A stretch of DNA of 64,000 bases, taken from NCBI GenBank assembly GCA_946406115.1, contig OX291553.1, positions 9,553,001-9,617,000 on the forward strand, written 5' to 3'. Origin of the DNA: Apoda limacodes (Eukaryota > Arthropoda > Insecta > Lepidoptera > Limacodidae). Below, one piece after another: positions 33,226 through 46,158 of the stretch; position 1 is the first letter of the stretch; each line of letters begins with the position of its first letter. The notes below the pieces were generated by a model. It saw nothing but the letters and a program-made list of their open reading frames with translations, was not told the DNA's origin and did not search any database. The position numbers and the translations under genes were made by a program.

Positions 33226-36200
33226 AGTAGAATATCACTTTTGTTTTGTTTAGTAGATATCATTTTAAAACGCGTTGAGTTTGTGTGTGTGTGTGTATAG
33301 ATAAATTGGTAACAGCTATTTATGTAATTTTTGCATATGTGAGTACTTATCTCTTAACACGAGTGATACCTAGTTTGTGAATCGAGTCGCAGCTGAGTTT
33401 CACAATACCATAGCACGAGGGCTCAAAAGCAAATTTTCGTGCAATAAACTTTAAAGAAAACGACTAAAAAGTATAAAATAAGGCCCTTAAACTGAAATTA
33501 TGACAAAACATTGATCTGCGTGTTTTTTACGCTTTGAAGTCAAATGATAAAGATTTGCAGTAATAAGCCTGTTAAGTACACTTATAAACACAACATAAAG
33601 CTGCATGGTATGTCCGCCATGAAATCGATTGCCAACGCCCCTAAATGCCCTTAAAGCAGACATACTGACAGAATATTAAGCTATGATTTCTTCGCCTTAA
33701 AATATTGGTTAGCAACAGAATTTTTTTATTTATCTGTAATACAAATTTATAAAATTCAAAGAAAGCTTTTTTCGTGACCCATTTTAACCAAAAAAAAAAT
33801 CATTACTGTATTAGAAAAGTTAGTAAAGAAACACGGCGACGGTTATTTTTTTTTTTTAAATCACTAAGACAAATCATTATAAATGTTAAAATACTGATAA
33901 AAGTGACTGATGATACTTACATCCAGTACCTATATACAGTCTTTAATTATTCCACAAAGCCCAATCTTGACTTACTTCTTATAGTTTGTCAGGAGCTGGC
34001 AATGGGGGGGCGGAGTGTTTGACCCTACGCACAACGCTCCGTCTCCACGTACACGTTGATTCTGGTACTTCTCGGGATGAAACACAATGTTGCAAAAGAT
34101 TATCTCAGTAGTTGTGGCCGAGGATGTTGAAGACCGTATGAAGAAATGATCTGATGGGCTCCAAATTCCTAGGCTGATTATTATAAATCATAATTGCGAA
34201 CAATCTCAATCTATCAAACAAAAAAAAGGAGCTATGAGACCACAGATCGCATCGGGGGTAAAAAAACCCATCCAAATCGGTTCACCCGTTTATGAGCTTA
34301 CTGCTGGCTGCAGCATCAGGCCAAGAATTCCATAATCATGCATAGTTATTTAGCATGCACAGGTGTTTCAAATTTTAGGTCGCACATACTTGTATGTTTA
34401 AAAGTAAAGTAAAACCCAATGCGTTTAGACGCAGCTAATACCTATGCGGATCCCTGCAGCTGCTAACGAAAGAGCTGATAAACTTGAAACGGCTGAACCT
34501 ATTTTGATAAAACATGTCTAAAAACCACAGCTAGAAAATCTGCTTTCAAAAAAAAAGTTTTTTGCCGGTCTTTTCACGGATGTCTAAGTGATTTGGGCTT
34601 TAAAATGCTTTCAATTTTACCATTACAAATTCAAAGTCGAAGTAATTTTTTTTTATTTAAATGAGGTTTTTACAAACACTTCTGAATAGTCAAAGTTTTA
34701 CCGAATCCTTTTTTTAGCTATTAAACTCGCAAAATCGTGCATAGATGGCGTAGTCTTTCTAAAATTAAGTGAGTAAAATACTCTCGTAATATTAACCTTG
34801 CCAAGTTACTTCCGTTTGTGCACGACGGTTTGCATGCGGAACGCCAAAGTGATAACTTTCTTCACTTCGGACTAGTGTTCGTAAACTACACTGTCGTCGT
34901 AATGATTTTCACTTGTTCGGTTCATCTTCTATACCAAAATCTATACATATAATGTACATGGTGTAACATACTATGGGTACTAAGCCAGCATCACCAGAAA
35001 GCCCTAAAATTATGTAAATAATTTCGAAGAGGGTATCTTAACACAATTTAAGAAAATGGTTTTGCTCTTTTAAGGAATATGAACCCAACAGCCAATTCTA
35101 AGGTTGTCAGTTCTTTTGTTCAAAAATAATATTTTTTGTATAATTTCAAGGTTCTAAATAAAAACTGATGTATATAATACTGACAAGCAAAAATAACTAG
35201 TCACTTACATAAATGAGGATATTTCATAATCTAGTAAAGATAGCTTAATGATACAAAAATTAGATTAAAAAGAGGTATATTTTACACATAAATAATAATA
35301 CTATCTAATTATAATAATTATATAAAAATAAATAAATAATTCTATCGAAAACAATCGAAAATTATTCTAATAAACCGTTGCCAGTTGGCATCGTTCCCAA
35401 AATTCTGACCGCATTGCCGCGTTGTATTGCAAAGCAAATTCTTTGGGCAATGGAATGCAAAGGCCATTAATTTTGTCACGTGAAACTTCAACCAGACGCG
35501 AAGCTAAAGACTCATAAATTTTGATTTCACCTCTCTAGCACCAAAAGTGTGGATTTGCTGTTCAAAAACAGTGGACAAAATCAATTTTTGCTGCGAGCGT
35601 GAGACAAAGTATTACAACTTTCGAATATTTCCTTTTGGCATTTTCGGATACTTAAAAAAACAAACAACGCGAGTAGATTGGTTAAGAAACAATTTTATTT
35701 TTACTAAACACATAACTAAATTGCATATTTACATTGTTGGCGTACTTAATATTTATGATTAATAATACCTACTAATAGTAGTGTTTTTCTTGCCTAAGAC
35801 CTTTTTTTTGCACTGGTAGAGGTGAAAAGTTGCATGTTTCACACGAGAGCAAATTATTTTAGGGCTCGTGCTTTTAAATTCCTCTTTGTGCTCTGTAGTC
35901 AATATTAAAATCACTCGCTACGCTCGTGATTCAATTCTAGACTAACATCTCTGGCTCTGGATTTAAAGTTGGCACTCTTTACAAAAAACTACTTTGCCCA
36001 CTTGTTGAACAAATAACTATTGCATTCTGTCTCCACGGTCCATAAATAGGTGATAAAATAGTGTTGTTATATCTAAGGTTAAATATGCCTCAATATTCTT
36101 TTGACTTCATAGAGCTATGGTGAGTTATTTAGTGAATATTGTCGTCTATGTAAGTGATTAGTTATTTTTGCCCGCCTTGCCCGTGGTACAGTTGTGATAG

Positions 36201-36972
36201 TTCGGTTAACCAGGCCAGTATTGAAATTTTGTGCGGTAGTATACAGTTGACAGGACAACTGAAAAATTTATATATCACTTGTCAGTGTACATTTAAGAAA
36301 AACTAATGAAGAATAAATTCAATCTAAAATAAATATTTGTGAACATACGCTATTCCTTCTTTGACCAAAGGGCAAGTACCTACCGATATGTACGTAATAA
36401 ATTCAAGATGGTTGACGATTATTCACGTTAGGTATCTCTAATTATTTTTTTTCGAAATGGAAAGGAACAAAACGAGTGGGAGCTCATTGTTAGATATTTC
36501 TAAAGATAAGTCCTTGTGAGGATATAACGAGGATTTGTACATTGGAAGCGTTTAAACGAACGTCCACAACGTTAGAAATGATTTTATTTGTTGTTTTGTT
36601 CTGCATTTTACTAAAAATCTTAAATAACATGCCTTTAAAAGTTATATTGGATACAAAATACTCTTGGATGGGTGTATGTTTGTGATGGGTGTGTACACTA
36701 ATATAAGTAATTACTGTCCCTTAAGTGTGTTGAAAACAATCGTATGACACTCGTAAAACTTGGTTGAAAAACGCAACCTAAAACCTTGTTTGTAATGAGC
36801 AGCCTTGTATAATAATGTAATGCACTATTATATACTGCATATAATGTTATGCTACATTATAATATGAGTAGTACATTGCATAACAAGTGGAAAATGGGCA
36901 AATTTCATGCAAGAACCTCAGTTGAAAGCCAAGAGTAGTGTAGGATTCTTTCGTTGAATCTCGAGCGTACAA
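33226..36972. other. Intron 1 DNA without recognised features
   Basis: A short GT microsatellite lies near 33283. The open frames at 33774-34022 and 35547-35762 are AT-rich and have no family motifs. No exon with good splice signals and coding content could be supported. Confidence 0.4.
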
Positions 36973-37078
36973 GTGGTTCAAGAGTAAAATCCTGAGGCAT
37001 TCAACATTATGCACTCTAATAAAGAGTGGTACAAGAGTAAAATCCTGAGGCATTCAACATTATGCACTCTTATTTTTA
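36973..37078. repeat. Direct duplication, 53 bp x 2
   Basis: Each unit contains CAAGAGTAAAATCCTGAGGC and CATTCAACATTATGCACTCT. The second starts at 37026, with one changed base in the first ten. Confidence 0.92.
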
Positions 37079-37797
37079 CCAGAACTAAGAGCAAATAATA
37101 TTTTGCTTTAACTTACCTTTCAATTTAATATTTTGCCATTGCAGTTCATATAATTGTAAAAACAATTTGCCGTTGTGTCTTTTTCAAACATTTAACCGTT
37201 CTGCTTATTTCTATTTTATTAGAATTTTGGTATAAAAGTTTTTAAGCCAGTGGAAAAAAACTCTTGGTCTTTCAAACGCATTATGTTTTTTTGTTATGAG
37301 TAATATTGTACTATTTCATGTTAGATTATTTGAACTACTAAAGGTTTCTGAAAAATAAATCCTAAAACATAATGTTATCCACTACCGAACTATGGTTAGT
37401 TCTGGTTCATTACTTCCTATGTATTTAAGGCATAAAGTAATGCAATGTATTAGATAACGTCAATATTTTGCGAAATCGTACTAAATAATTTTTTTTTAAT
37501 TTTTTTTTAAATATCTGTATATAAACGCAATATTTAAAGTCAACTTTGTTTACATTTTCGACGAGGCCTGAAATAAAATGCTTTAATATTGCTGGGGTTG
37601 TGCTGACTCAGCGCTCCGTGTGGATGTTGCCAATGAGCCACAAATGCTTTGAAATAAACTCGTTACATTAAATTTATTTGACTGACAAATTAATACCCAG
37701 ACATTTTTTTGGGTAAATCCGTATTTTAATAAACAATAGCCTTAGGCAACGTAGACAATTGTGTCTCTACCGGGGCCATTAACGGTTTTTTTTATAG

Positions 37798-37993
37798 GTC
37801 ATATATACCTGGGAAATGGACTTCAACCGGAGCATGTTGGGCGCGTCGACTCTGCTGGTACCGAAAATGCCGACAACCTCTCCTTCCACCATCAACATGC
37901 CAATATGGGCGTACAACTTTTGGATGTGCCTGTTCTCTGCCATGTTGACCGTAGCCATTGGAGGGAATGCCATTGTCATCTGGATAGTCATAG
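37798..37993 (+). CDS. TkR86C: Receptor exon 2: extracellular N-terminus and TM1
   Basis: The acceptor GGTTTTTTTTATAG ends at 37797 and the donor ATAG|GTAATA at 37994. The frame includes Met at 37816, an N-glycosylation site (FNRS) and a Thr/Ser/Pro-rich stretch. TM1 runs from PIWAYNFW through AMLTVAIGGNAIVIWIVI, with the class A Gly-Asn pair. The exon ends in phase 1, and the next exon completes an Ala codon to give [12 protein letters not shown] across the junction, which matches the first intracellular loop of tachykinin-type receptors. A LINE fragment begins only about 50 bp beyond the donor. Confidence 0.88.
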
Positions 37994-38042
37994 GTAATAT
38001 TACCAGTACCATAGCTCTGGGTTAACGAAATAAGAAGTGTGC

Positions 38043-38608
38043 CAATGTCCGGCCCCATATGGAGTACTGCTGCCATCTCTGGGCGGGTGGCCCGGACACC
38101 AGCTTAGCCCGTTTGACTTGGTCCAACGACGGGCTGTGGGAATCGTTAACGATCCCAAACTCGCAAGCCGTATTGAACCCTTAAGTCTGAGGAGAGACTT
38201 TGCCTCTCTGTGTGTGTTCTACCGCTTGTGTAATAGGGTATGTTCTGAGGAATTGTTTAAAATGATGCGCACGGCTACTTTCTACCATCGCGGCATCATA
38301 CCGCTCGCCATCGGCAGGTAATTCATCCTCAAGTCTTAGAACCTAAATGGTCACGTAGAGTGCGGTTGCTGAGAAACTTCCTCCCACGAACGGTTATTAT
38401 AACGGTTATTAGGTTGTGGAATGAGCTTCCTACCTTTTTCTCTAAGGACTGCAGTATGGGGTTCTTCAAGAAAGAAGTTATTAGATTTCTGAAGGGTCGG
38501 CAACGCGCAAGTGATACCCCTGGTGGTGCAAGCGTCTATAAGCTGCGGTAACCGCTTACCATCAGGCGGACTGCAAGCTTGTTTGCCACCTTAGTGGTAT
38601 AAAAAAAA
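38043..38608 (+). pseudogene. CR1/Jockey-type LINE 3' fragment in intron 2
   Basis: It aligns with 23643-24190 of the long copy: it starts at GTCCGGCCCCATATGGAGTA and ends with ACCATCAGGCGGACTGC and TAGTGGTATAAAAAAAA. A small insertion and frameshifts split the ORF (frames 38037-38321 and 38360-38551). It has the same orientation as the receptor gene. Confidence 0.88.
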
Positions 38609-39270
38609 TGATTTTGCAATTTAAGTTCTTTATAGTACACTGTATATTGAGATTGCTAAGGAGAAAATTACTAACGAGAGGCTATGTAGAAGCCTAAAGC
38701 CGAAGGCCGAAGGTTTTGATGACTTGAGATTGTTACTTCCGTACCGCCCGTCTTACACACAATGTTTTTCATTACATTCGCGAGTAAATAAATAAAAATA
38801 TAAAGTAAATAAATAAAAAAAACTCACCAAAACACAATTAAAATGGCGGGAATAAAAGTAGAGAAAACAACGCCACTGTCAGTTGGATAGTCTAGAAAAT
38901 TTATAAAATAAAAAGTTTTTTGTATTTAATTAAGCTTACGGAGTACTGTGCGCGTAGTTCATATTTTGAACAGATAGCTTTTATACATACTTGATAGAAT
39001 AGGCGCGTCATTTACATCTGTGAGTTCTATGAACGCGCGTTTTGCTTTTAGATAAGAAAAATGTACAAAAAAGCCCGTTACCCCGCCTTACCTGCACGTA
39101 ATCACAATGTTTACGAGTAAGTGTGTTGAAAAATATTGTATTATAGCCTAATATAACAATAATTAAATATAGTTTGCTTTTCCTAACCAATAAACTTCAG
39201 CTTTATACATCAAATCTGATTTTTTATTGCTTGGGCTGAAACCAAACATTATTTTTTACTTATAATATAG

Positions 39271-39382
39271 CTCACCGGCGGATGAGAACAGTCACAAACT
39301 ATTTTCTGGTGAACCTGTCCTGTGCTGATTTGATGATGGCATCACTGAACTGCCTTTTTAACTTCATTTACATGCTACACAG
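39271..39382 (+). CDS. TkR86C: Receptor exon 3: loop 1 and TM2
   Basis: The acceptor TTATAATATAG precedes it and the donor ACAG|GTAAGC follows. It encodes [19 protein letters not shown], continuing [16 protein letters not shown]. The Asp of NLSCAD is the conserved TM2 sodium-site residue. The run RMRTVTNYF is almost invariant in tachykinin-family receptors, and SLNC-FNFI is close to the TkR86C branch. Phase 1 in, phase 2 out. The 112-nt length fits both neighbours. Confidence 0.95.
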
Positions 39383-40894
39383 GTAAGCAAAGCCGGTATT
39401 GGTGACAGAAATATATTAAATATATTTTTGAAAACTTAGTTTTTGTTCTTAATTTCTACTTCTTAATTTGTGTTTTTTAAAAATTTCGCCAATTTTGATT
39501 TTTTTTTGTTGTTATGATAGTTTTGGAGACAAGATTCCTTATTAAAAAAAATATAAAAGATTAACTACTGCGGTTCTTGTTGGCTCCTCTAGGCAGCGAA
39601 ATAATTTCAAACTATTGTCAAAGTCTATAAAATAAAAAATTTAAGCGCTCTTTAAAAGACTACTTGATTAAAAAATACTTTGAGTTTGAGTTTATTTCTT
39701 ATGAAAACTAACAAATAGTTATATGTCTTTTTATAGACACTCACGAATTTGATATTTAGTCAAGAATAAAAAAAAATGTTTATTAAATAAAACTGTGGAA
39801 CAAATTTTATACTTTGTATTCAATTTAAGCTAAATGTGTCTTTAATAACGTTATTTAGCCAGGTTGGGCATTCATTGCATGTTACAAAAATTACCCTCGG
39901 GAATTTTATCGCTCTTTATCATTCTTAAATTATATTCAAAATGGTAAAATTTCGCCGGTTAGTGTGCCGGATTTTGAATTTAAGGGTTACAGTTTTTGTT
40001 TAATAACTCGGTTAATTTGAAGTTTTTAGCAAATTATACTTATTATAGTTTTTATAAATATAATAGAAACACAAGTCTCTACAAATATAATCCTCGATAT
40101 TTTTATAGCCAGATCAATATTTTTCGAATCAAATAGCTCCAAAGTAATTATTCAATTATCTTGTTTACTTTGGATATAAATGTACTTAAACTAAGTTGCA
40201 TAGAATTTAATTACCTAAAACTTTGATCGTTACAATTCTTTCCTAAAACCTTGGCGCAACCTAGACAATCAAATACAAATTCGGCTGCTGCTTATATGGA
40301 TACCACGTAGTTGAAGGTTAATAATAAACGTGATAATTTGATAAGAATACTTAGCGACATTTTTCCATTTAGTTTGAAAAATGTCGATCGTAAAGTAAAA
40401 TAGTAAAGACTGAAGTGGTAGGAAATTAAATTTCAAACAACTTATGTTGCCAATATTATTGGTGAGAAGTTTAAAATGACCAAGTTATAGAGCAAAAACT
40501 ATTTCCCCTTCATTTTAAATTAGCGGCTTATAGACTATGACTTGATTAATAGTCACTATATGTGAAATTACGGCAATAAAATTTCTGACATTAATTATTG
40601 CAATTTTAATTCTATTTTGTGATACTTTACTGTTTCTACGCTTCATTAAAGAGACATAGATTCTTGTAAAGTTATTGACTCAAAAAGAAATAAATGCTTG
40701 GGTTTACTAACTTTTTGATCCATAACGAGGCTTTTAAAACTTTGTGCCAAACTTATCCGCTCCGCTGGAACGAATTTATGGAGTGTGACCACGTCCACGA
40801 AACTTTTTGGCTGGTCTATTGGTTTTATTGTTGACAGTGTACGTAACTTTAGCACCTGGACTTTATTGCAACTAAAGATAAATTATTATACTAA

Positions 40895-41175
40895 CCTTTG
40901 CAGCGGCCTCGTTACTGCTAAATTCGGTTATAGTCGAGGGTTTTCTAAGGGAACTCTTTTAAGTTTACTTTAGAAAGCTATAGTTTGTTCACGTGAAACT
41001 TAGCTATGGTTATTCCTGCAGCAACTTCTAAGTATCCCGAACAATGTAAAAATTCCTTAATAAGTCTTCCTCCTCCGTCTTTTCAACTATATTTGTGCCA
41101 AACTCCAGCTCAATTGGAAGCTCCGTTGCGACGTGAAAGCTCACCCAAAAAAACTTACTTTCGCATTAATGTTAT
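40895..41175 (-). mobile_element. Helitron-like relic in intron 4, reversed
   Basis: GTTATTCCTGCAGCAACTTC, GTGCCAAACTCCAGCTCAAT and the final TTACTTTCGCATTAAT resemble, reversed, the body and the ATGCGAAAG start of Lep1-type copies. Confidence 0.5.
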
Positions 41176-41700
41176 TAATATGGAATTCTAAAATACTGAC
41201 TGTGCGCAAATACGGTTAGAGTATTTTCTTTAAACCTTTTTCACAACTACTTGTTGGAAACATTATATTATATATACATTTTATTTCATACCTACTCCAC
41301 TGTACCTCTTTTCCCCAGTTTGTCACAAAAGAGCCATGACTTGTGTAGCTTTAGTCCGATAACGTCGACATAATTACGAGCAAGTCACCACATATCTAGA
41401 ATCTATTTTTGGAAAGTAGTCTCGTGTAATTGGTTGTTCTTTTTCCTTTGATTTTTTTTAGAGAAATAGGAAAGATGAGAAATTATGTTTGCACAAAAAA
41501 TGTTTCTCCGGCCTTGTTTTTAATTTTCTTGTACAATTATCTTAGAAAAGGCTGCATATATATGCATAGTTCTTCTAGGTTTTTAATAACTGTTTTTTTT
41601 TATTTGTCATGCCCTGATGCGGAAGGGGGCAGTGTTGTTCTATGTTGTCATTGTATGACTCATAACAGAGGTTGTATTGACTCAGTTTAATTTGTTTCAG

Positions 41701-41802
41701 TGATTGGATGTTCGGAGTGTGGTATTGTCAACTCAGCAATTTCATTGCTAACGTGACTGTGGCCGCGAGCGTATTTACTCTGACAGGGATTTCATTCGAC
41801 AG
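41701..41802 (+). CDS. TkR86C: Receptor exon 4: extracellular loop 1 and TM3
   Basis: A textbook acceptor (AATTTGTTTCAG) precedes it and the donor ACAG|GTAATG follows. It encodes SDWMFGVWYCQLSNF (first Ser shared with exon 3), then IANVTVAASVFTLTGISFDR. The Cys is the TM3 partner of the conserved extracellular disulphide, and the Asp-Arg at the end starts the DRY G-protein switch completed by the next exon. NFIANVTV matches the natalisin/TkR86C-type TM3 as I know it. Confidence 0.95.
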
Positions 41803-43266
41803 GTAATGTGTACAATATACTGTTGGTTTATTATTAAAATTTGCTTTACTTGTTAATTCAGATAAATAAGTTTAAAATTGATGATGTTTCACATTGATGA
41901 TGATGAAATGATCAAAATTAATCAATACGACATTCACAAACTCTGCTACTTTTTATTTCAGGCTGAATAAAAAATAATAATAATAATATAATTTATTGAA
42001 CATAATATAACAAAAAAAAAGAAATATGGCTGAAGAAAAAATATGGTAAATATTTTTTAAGCCAAATTACTTGCTCGTCTCCACCCAATCACTACAGCTC
42101 AAGTCTTGGTTAAATTAAGTAAAATACTTTACAGTGGGTAAAGTCTATGCTAGTCCCATCCCACACACACATATAACTAACTATAAGTGGTGTGTGTCCA
42201 ATCAGCGGGTCGATTCCGTAAAAAGATTGTTAACCTTTTTGAAAGAAATAAGACATACATTGCGGTTTCGCGACAATCTATGAATGTCATACGTAATTTC
42301 AAATGCGCAATGTACATCTTATTTCTATGGATTTCAAAGGAGAATTGTTAGCTGTCATTTTACGGAATCGAGCCGCAGATAGCCTTTGATATTCGAACTC
42401 TTTGATATTTCAGAAGAGTACAGTAACCCTACTCGTGCAAGTGATTAAAAATAAATAGCTGTTAACAAAGTTATTATGAAAGACCTAAAATTGACATTGA
42501 GCATCCAATCTTTATACACAAAAAATAGAGATAGTTAATTTATTCAAGTATTTTTGTGTTTTTTGGTAAAGTTTATGAAACGTCTTTAAACAAATAGAAA
42601 AATAATTTGATATTTAAACCAGACAAACAATGGTAATTATTTTTATCTTTTATTGTCAATAAATTAACAAAGTTGTTATAAGTTCATCCTAATATAAATT
42701 TTTCTATGTGAAATACTTACCTCTTTTATACAAAATGAAAATCAACTTTGCCTTAAATTAGTGTAGTCTTCTCTATTTGCAACACAGTTATAAATAAAAT
42801 AAATAGTTATTTATGTACGCTGAAAAAAAAATGTTGCAATAACTTATTTAGATGAAAATTAAGATCCTGTCACATGAATTTTGTTCCGGTTACTAAACAA
42901 AGCGTTCTGAATAATCTGTCTGTCAATTTAGTAAATTACCCGCTTACCATCAGGCGGAACATAAAAATTCCAGCCCATAATTTGGGTATGTATTTTGTAA
43001 ATTCTCCAGCCAAAATAAAAGGGGTAATTTTTGACATTTATGCCAAACTTAATCGTACTGGATAAAATACTCTTTGCAATACAAAGACTGAAATTACATT
43101 TGGTAATAAGTAACCTTAATGATGCTATTTGCTTTTTGAGCATAAAAAAACCTAAATATAGGTAGGTGGTTTACTTAATTCCAAAAATAACTGTAAATTG
43201 AAATTGAGCGCCTCGAGTAACCGCACAGTTTTGTATAAATTTCAAGTTTTATTATTTTTCCTGAAG
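41803..43266. other. Intron content: low-complexity DNA and a small LINE-tail match
   Basis: CCGCTTACCATCAGGCGGA at 42939-42957 matches the LINE 3' end, without a poly-A or flanking homology. The remainder is AT-rich without supported features. Confidence 0.4.
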
Positions 43267-43401
43267 GTATCAAGCTATTGTCCGTCCAATGCAGCCTCGT
43301 ATGTCGAAGACTTGTTCTCTTGTCATGATTGCTGGTATCTGGGTCAGTGGTATGCTGTTAGCTATACCCTGTTTGCTTTTTTCGACTACTAAAGAGTATA
43401 G
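43267..43401 (+). CDS. TkR86C: Receptor exon 5: intracellular loop 2 and TM4
   Basis: The acceptor TTTTTCCTGAAG precedes it and the donor ATAG|GTAAGT follows. The first base completes Arg of DRY, giving DRYQAIVRPMQPRMSK. TM4 is SLVMIAGIWVSGMLLAIPCL, with the conserved Trp and Pro. Relatives read DRYIAIV, so the Gln here is a small departure. Phase 2 in and out, 135 nt. Confidence 0.93.
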
Positions 43402-43480
43402 GTAAGTTTATGACTTTTTTTTTTGGCTGATGCCATCACTGCATCTGACCATTAAAATACAAATAAATAAGATGACAAAA

Positions 43481-43676
43481 AACTGGTTGCCTGTAAAGTC
43501 GGTATACGGGCGAAAGTTTTACGTGACAATGATTTTATGTCTGTCTCTCTCGCTCTTAGGCGGGCGCGTGCCTCTCACTCGCTCTCATTGTGAGCGCATA
43601 ACGTGAGCGGAGCGTAACGCAGTTTCTTGAAGTGTCACCCGGCAAACCAATTTATAAGACGTTGTCACGTCAAAAA
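43481..43676. repeat. Dispersed repeat in intron 6, shorter copy of 3271-3555
   Basis: It starts AACTGGTTGCCTGTAAAGTC and ends GACGTTGTCACGTCAAAAA. It shares nearly all bases with the earlier copy but lacks its extra middle block. Confidence 0.8.
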
Positions 43677-44263
43677 TATTATTTCATTCTATTGTACATT
43701 GCTGCAGCAGCTAGAAAAACTGGTTGCTGCTAAAGTTTGTAAAGTGCCTACTTATCTTAAATATCAAAATTGTTTGTTAGTTGTTGAATGCACAATTTTA
43801 TAACTAAGGTTGGAATTAAGGTAGTGGTGGTTAAATTTGTTGCAGGTGTAGCAAAGTAGTCTCTCTGCCTCTTCAATTGTAGGCGGCGGCAAAATATTTC
43901 ATAATAGTCACTTTATTTGCTTAAGAGGCCGATATATGTCCGAAAGCTGCCAATACGAAATACTAAAAATGTGCATGATAATATACGCAATTTATACTTC
44001 TTAAGAAGTTTATACCATAATGACGTCTTAAAACTTCTAATTGAACGGAGTTTTGTAGTCACATTTTCTGACTGTTTGCTACAACTTTAGACAACACAGA
44101 CATCACTCTAAAAATGATGGCAAACGATTATTCAGGTCTCAAAACGTAAAGAAAACGCAAATTTAGCGATGCCATTTTCTGAACTATTGTAATAACTTTC
44201 CTCAACAGAAGTTAAAAAAAAAATTCCTCAGTTCTATGTGTAAAAATTGCAGGATTTTGAGGC

Positions 44264-44350
44264 TGCAACATACGGACGGACGGATGCGTGGGACAGAATT
44301 GATAATAAGGGTTAGGGTTCACATTATACCATTGGGTTAAGGAACCCTTA
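44264..44350 (+). repeat. Partial copy of the GTACGGAACCCT family in intron 6
   Basis: TACGGACGGACGGATGCGTG followed by a decayed end (TTAAGGAACCCTTAAA) resembles the last third of the family. Confidence 0.45.
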
Positions 44351-44856
44351 AACTCAGTATGCAAAGAATATCTTTAAAATAATTTATTCTTAGCGAATAC
44401 TTTTAAGGCAAATTAGGAAGTCTATTAAGAGCCATTTTGAATCCGTAAGAGATACAAACGTGAGCAGCTTTACTAATGAGTTTCACAATTTATGGTTTCT
44501 GTTATACCTTATTCCAAGATACACTTAATACAGGAGTCTCAGTGTTAAATATACAAATAACCATTTCATTAATGACAAACTAACCTATACATACATTTGA
44601 ACAAATAGCTAGAAAATTAATAAGTGTATAGAGTAGGATGAAGTTATATTAGTTGTGTTTAATCATGTCTAGTTAAGTGTCATTTGTTTAGAACCTAATC
44701 AATCTGTACTCACCTAAAGAAAAGCCGAAAATCTAAGTAAAGATTTACTTTGGTGGTAAGCCCAGACAGTCGGCAATCAGAGGTCTGACAGTTTTCTGCA
44801 GCACCTTAATACATAAATGTTCTTCGCTCTTTACTTAAACTTTTATTAATTTTTAG

Positions 44857-44934
44857 GTCTAAAGGTACTTTGAAAACAGCATGTTTGTTGGCTTGGCCGG
44901 ATGGATTACCAGACGTTTCTTTTATGGATTTTAT
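44857..44934 (+). CDS. TkR86C: Receptor exon 6: extracellular loop 2
   Basis: The acceptor AATTTTTAG precedes it and the donor TTAT|GTAAGT follows. It encodes SKGTLKTACLLAWPDGLPD followed by VSFMDF. The Cys is the loop-2 half of the conserved disulphide, and WPDG matches the TkR86C branch. Phase 2 in and out, 78 nt. Confidence 0.92.
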
Positions 44935-45092
44935 GTAAGTATAATAGGCTAAACGTCTGTCATTTTTGGAAGGTTTTATAATTTAATTAAAAAAATATTT
45001 AAAAATTAGAAATTTGTTTTTCTTATTGATAATAAGATGAAATGCATAAAAGGATTTAACATTTTACTATTGTTTATGTTTATTATTTTTTA

Positions 45093-45945
45093 TACAGCTA
45101 AGGTGGCAAACAAGTTTGCAGTCCGCCTGATGGTAAGCGATGGTAACCTTGGCAGAGAGCTCGTTCCACAAACTAAGCGTTACTTACTGCCCTGTATGTG
45201 ATCATTTAGGTTCTAAGATGTGAGGATATATTCCGTGCCGATTGCGAGCCGTGCGATGATAGAAAGAAGCCGTGGGCATGATTTGGAACAATGCCTTAGA
45301 GAATACCCCAGTATACAAGCGCAAGCGGTAGAACACACACACAGAGGCGTAGTCTCTCTTCAGACTTAAGAGTTCGATACGGCTTGCAAGTTCGGGATCG
45401 TTGACGATTCTCAGAGCTCGTCGTTGAACCAAGTCAAACGAGCCGAGATGGTATTCGGGTGCACCCGCCCAGCGCAGCGACTTGTAAAGCAGCAACCTTT
45501 GCCCCGAGGTGAAGAACTGCTTCTCTTCGCTACGTTTCGTCGTTAATATTCGAGTATGAGGCAAAGAGGCTGCCCAGCAGATCGGCTTTATTTTTAGCAC
45601 TATAGCCACCATCGGTTTTTCGCAGTGGTAGTAACGACGACTGGCAAAAGTTCCCTCCGGCAGCTTTAGCAAGCAACCAGAAAGCACGACTCCAGAGTGA
45701 TAGCTCACTAGTCGCCTACATATTTTGCCGATGAATTGAAATTGAGCTCTGGCTATGTCGTTTTTACTGAACCTCGAGGTAGCATTTAATTTGTGTTTTA
45801 ATTTAGAAATTTTCGGATCTTTATTATTATATGCCGTAGTCCAAGCCTCATAAGCAGTTTGCTTGAGAATTTTAGCTTATCTTCAAGACCGATAAAACCA
45901 GGTTCGTTTTGGGACACTGGCAGCTACTTGTGGTTGTCAAAAAAA
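45093..45945 (-). pseudogene. LINE copy with the RT core deleted, in intron 7, reversed
   Basis: Read on the minus strand, 45945-45560 aligns with 22090-22460 of the long copy (N-terminal linker). From about 45540 to 45093 it aligns with about 23590-24180 (C-terminus and tail). The roughly 1.1 kb coding for RT motifs A, B and YADD is missing. Frameshifts are also present. The tail is reversed as CCGCCTGATGGTAAGCG. Confidence 0.85.
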
Positions 45946-46158
45946 TAAAAAAAAGTGACTGTATGTGATATGTTAAAAGCATTTATTTTTTGGTATCAGT
46001 AGGATAGGTATCGATATGTTGTCCCATGTTTGTGATGTCTTGGCGGTACAAATCCGTCGATATATTTTTTTTAAGGTTAAGGATTGCTGGATTATGGATA
46101 AAACAATCTATGTCAATAATAAAATATTTGACCTAAAAGAATTTAAATTTATTTTTAG

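Noticed and set aside
33774..34022. 82-codon frame in intron 1
   Set aside because: AT-rich with homopolymer runs and no domain. Not supported as an exon of the receptor.
42939..42957. LINE 3'-end match CCGCTTACCATCAGGCGGA
   Set aside because: Only 19 bp without flanking homology or a poly-A tail. It may be a relic but does not support a separate element.
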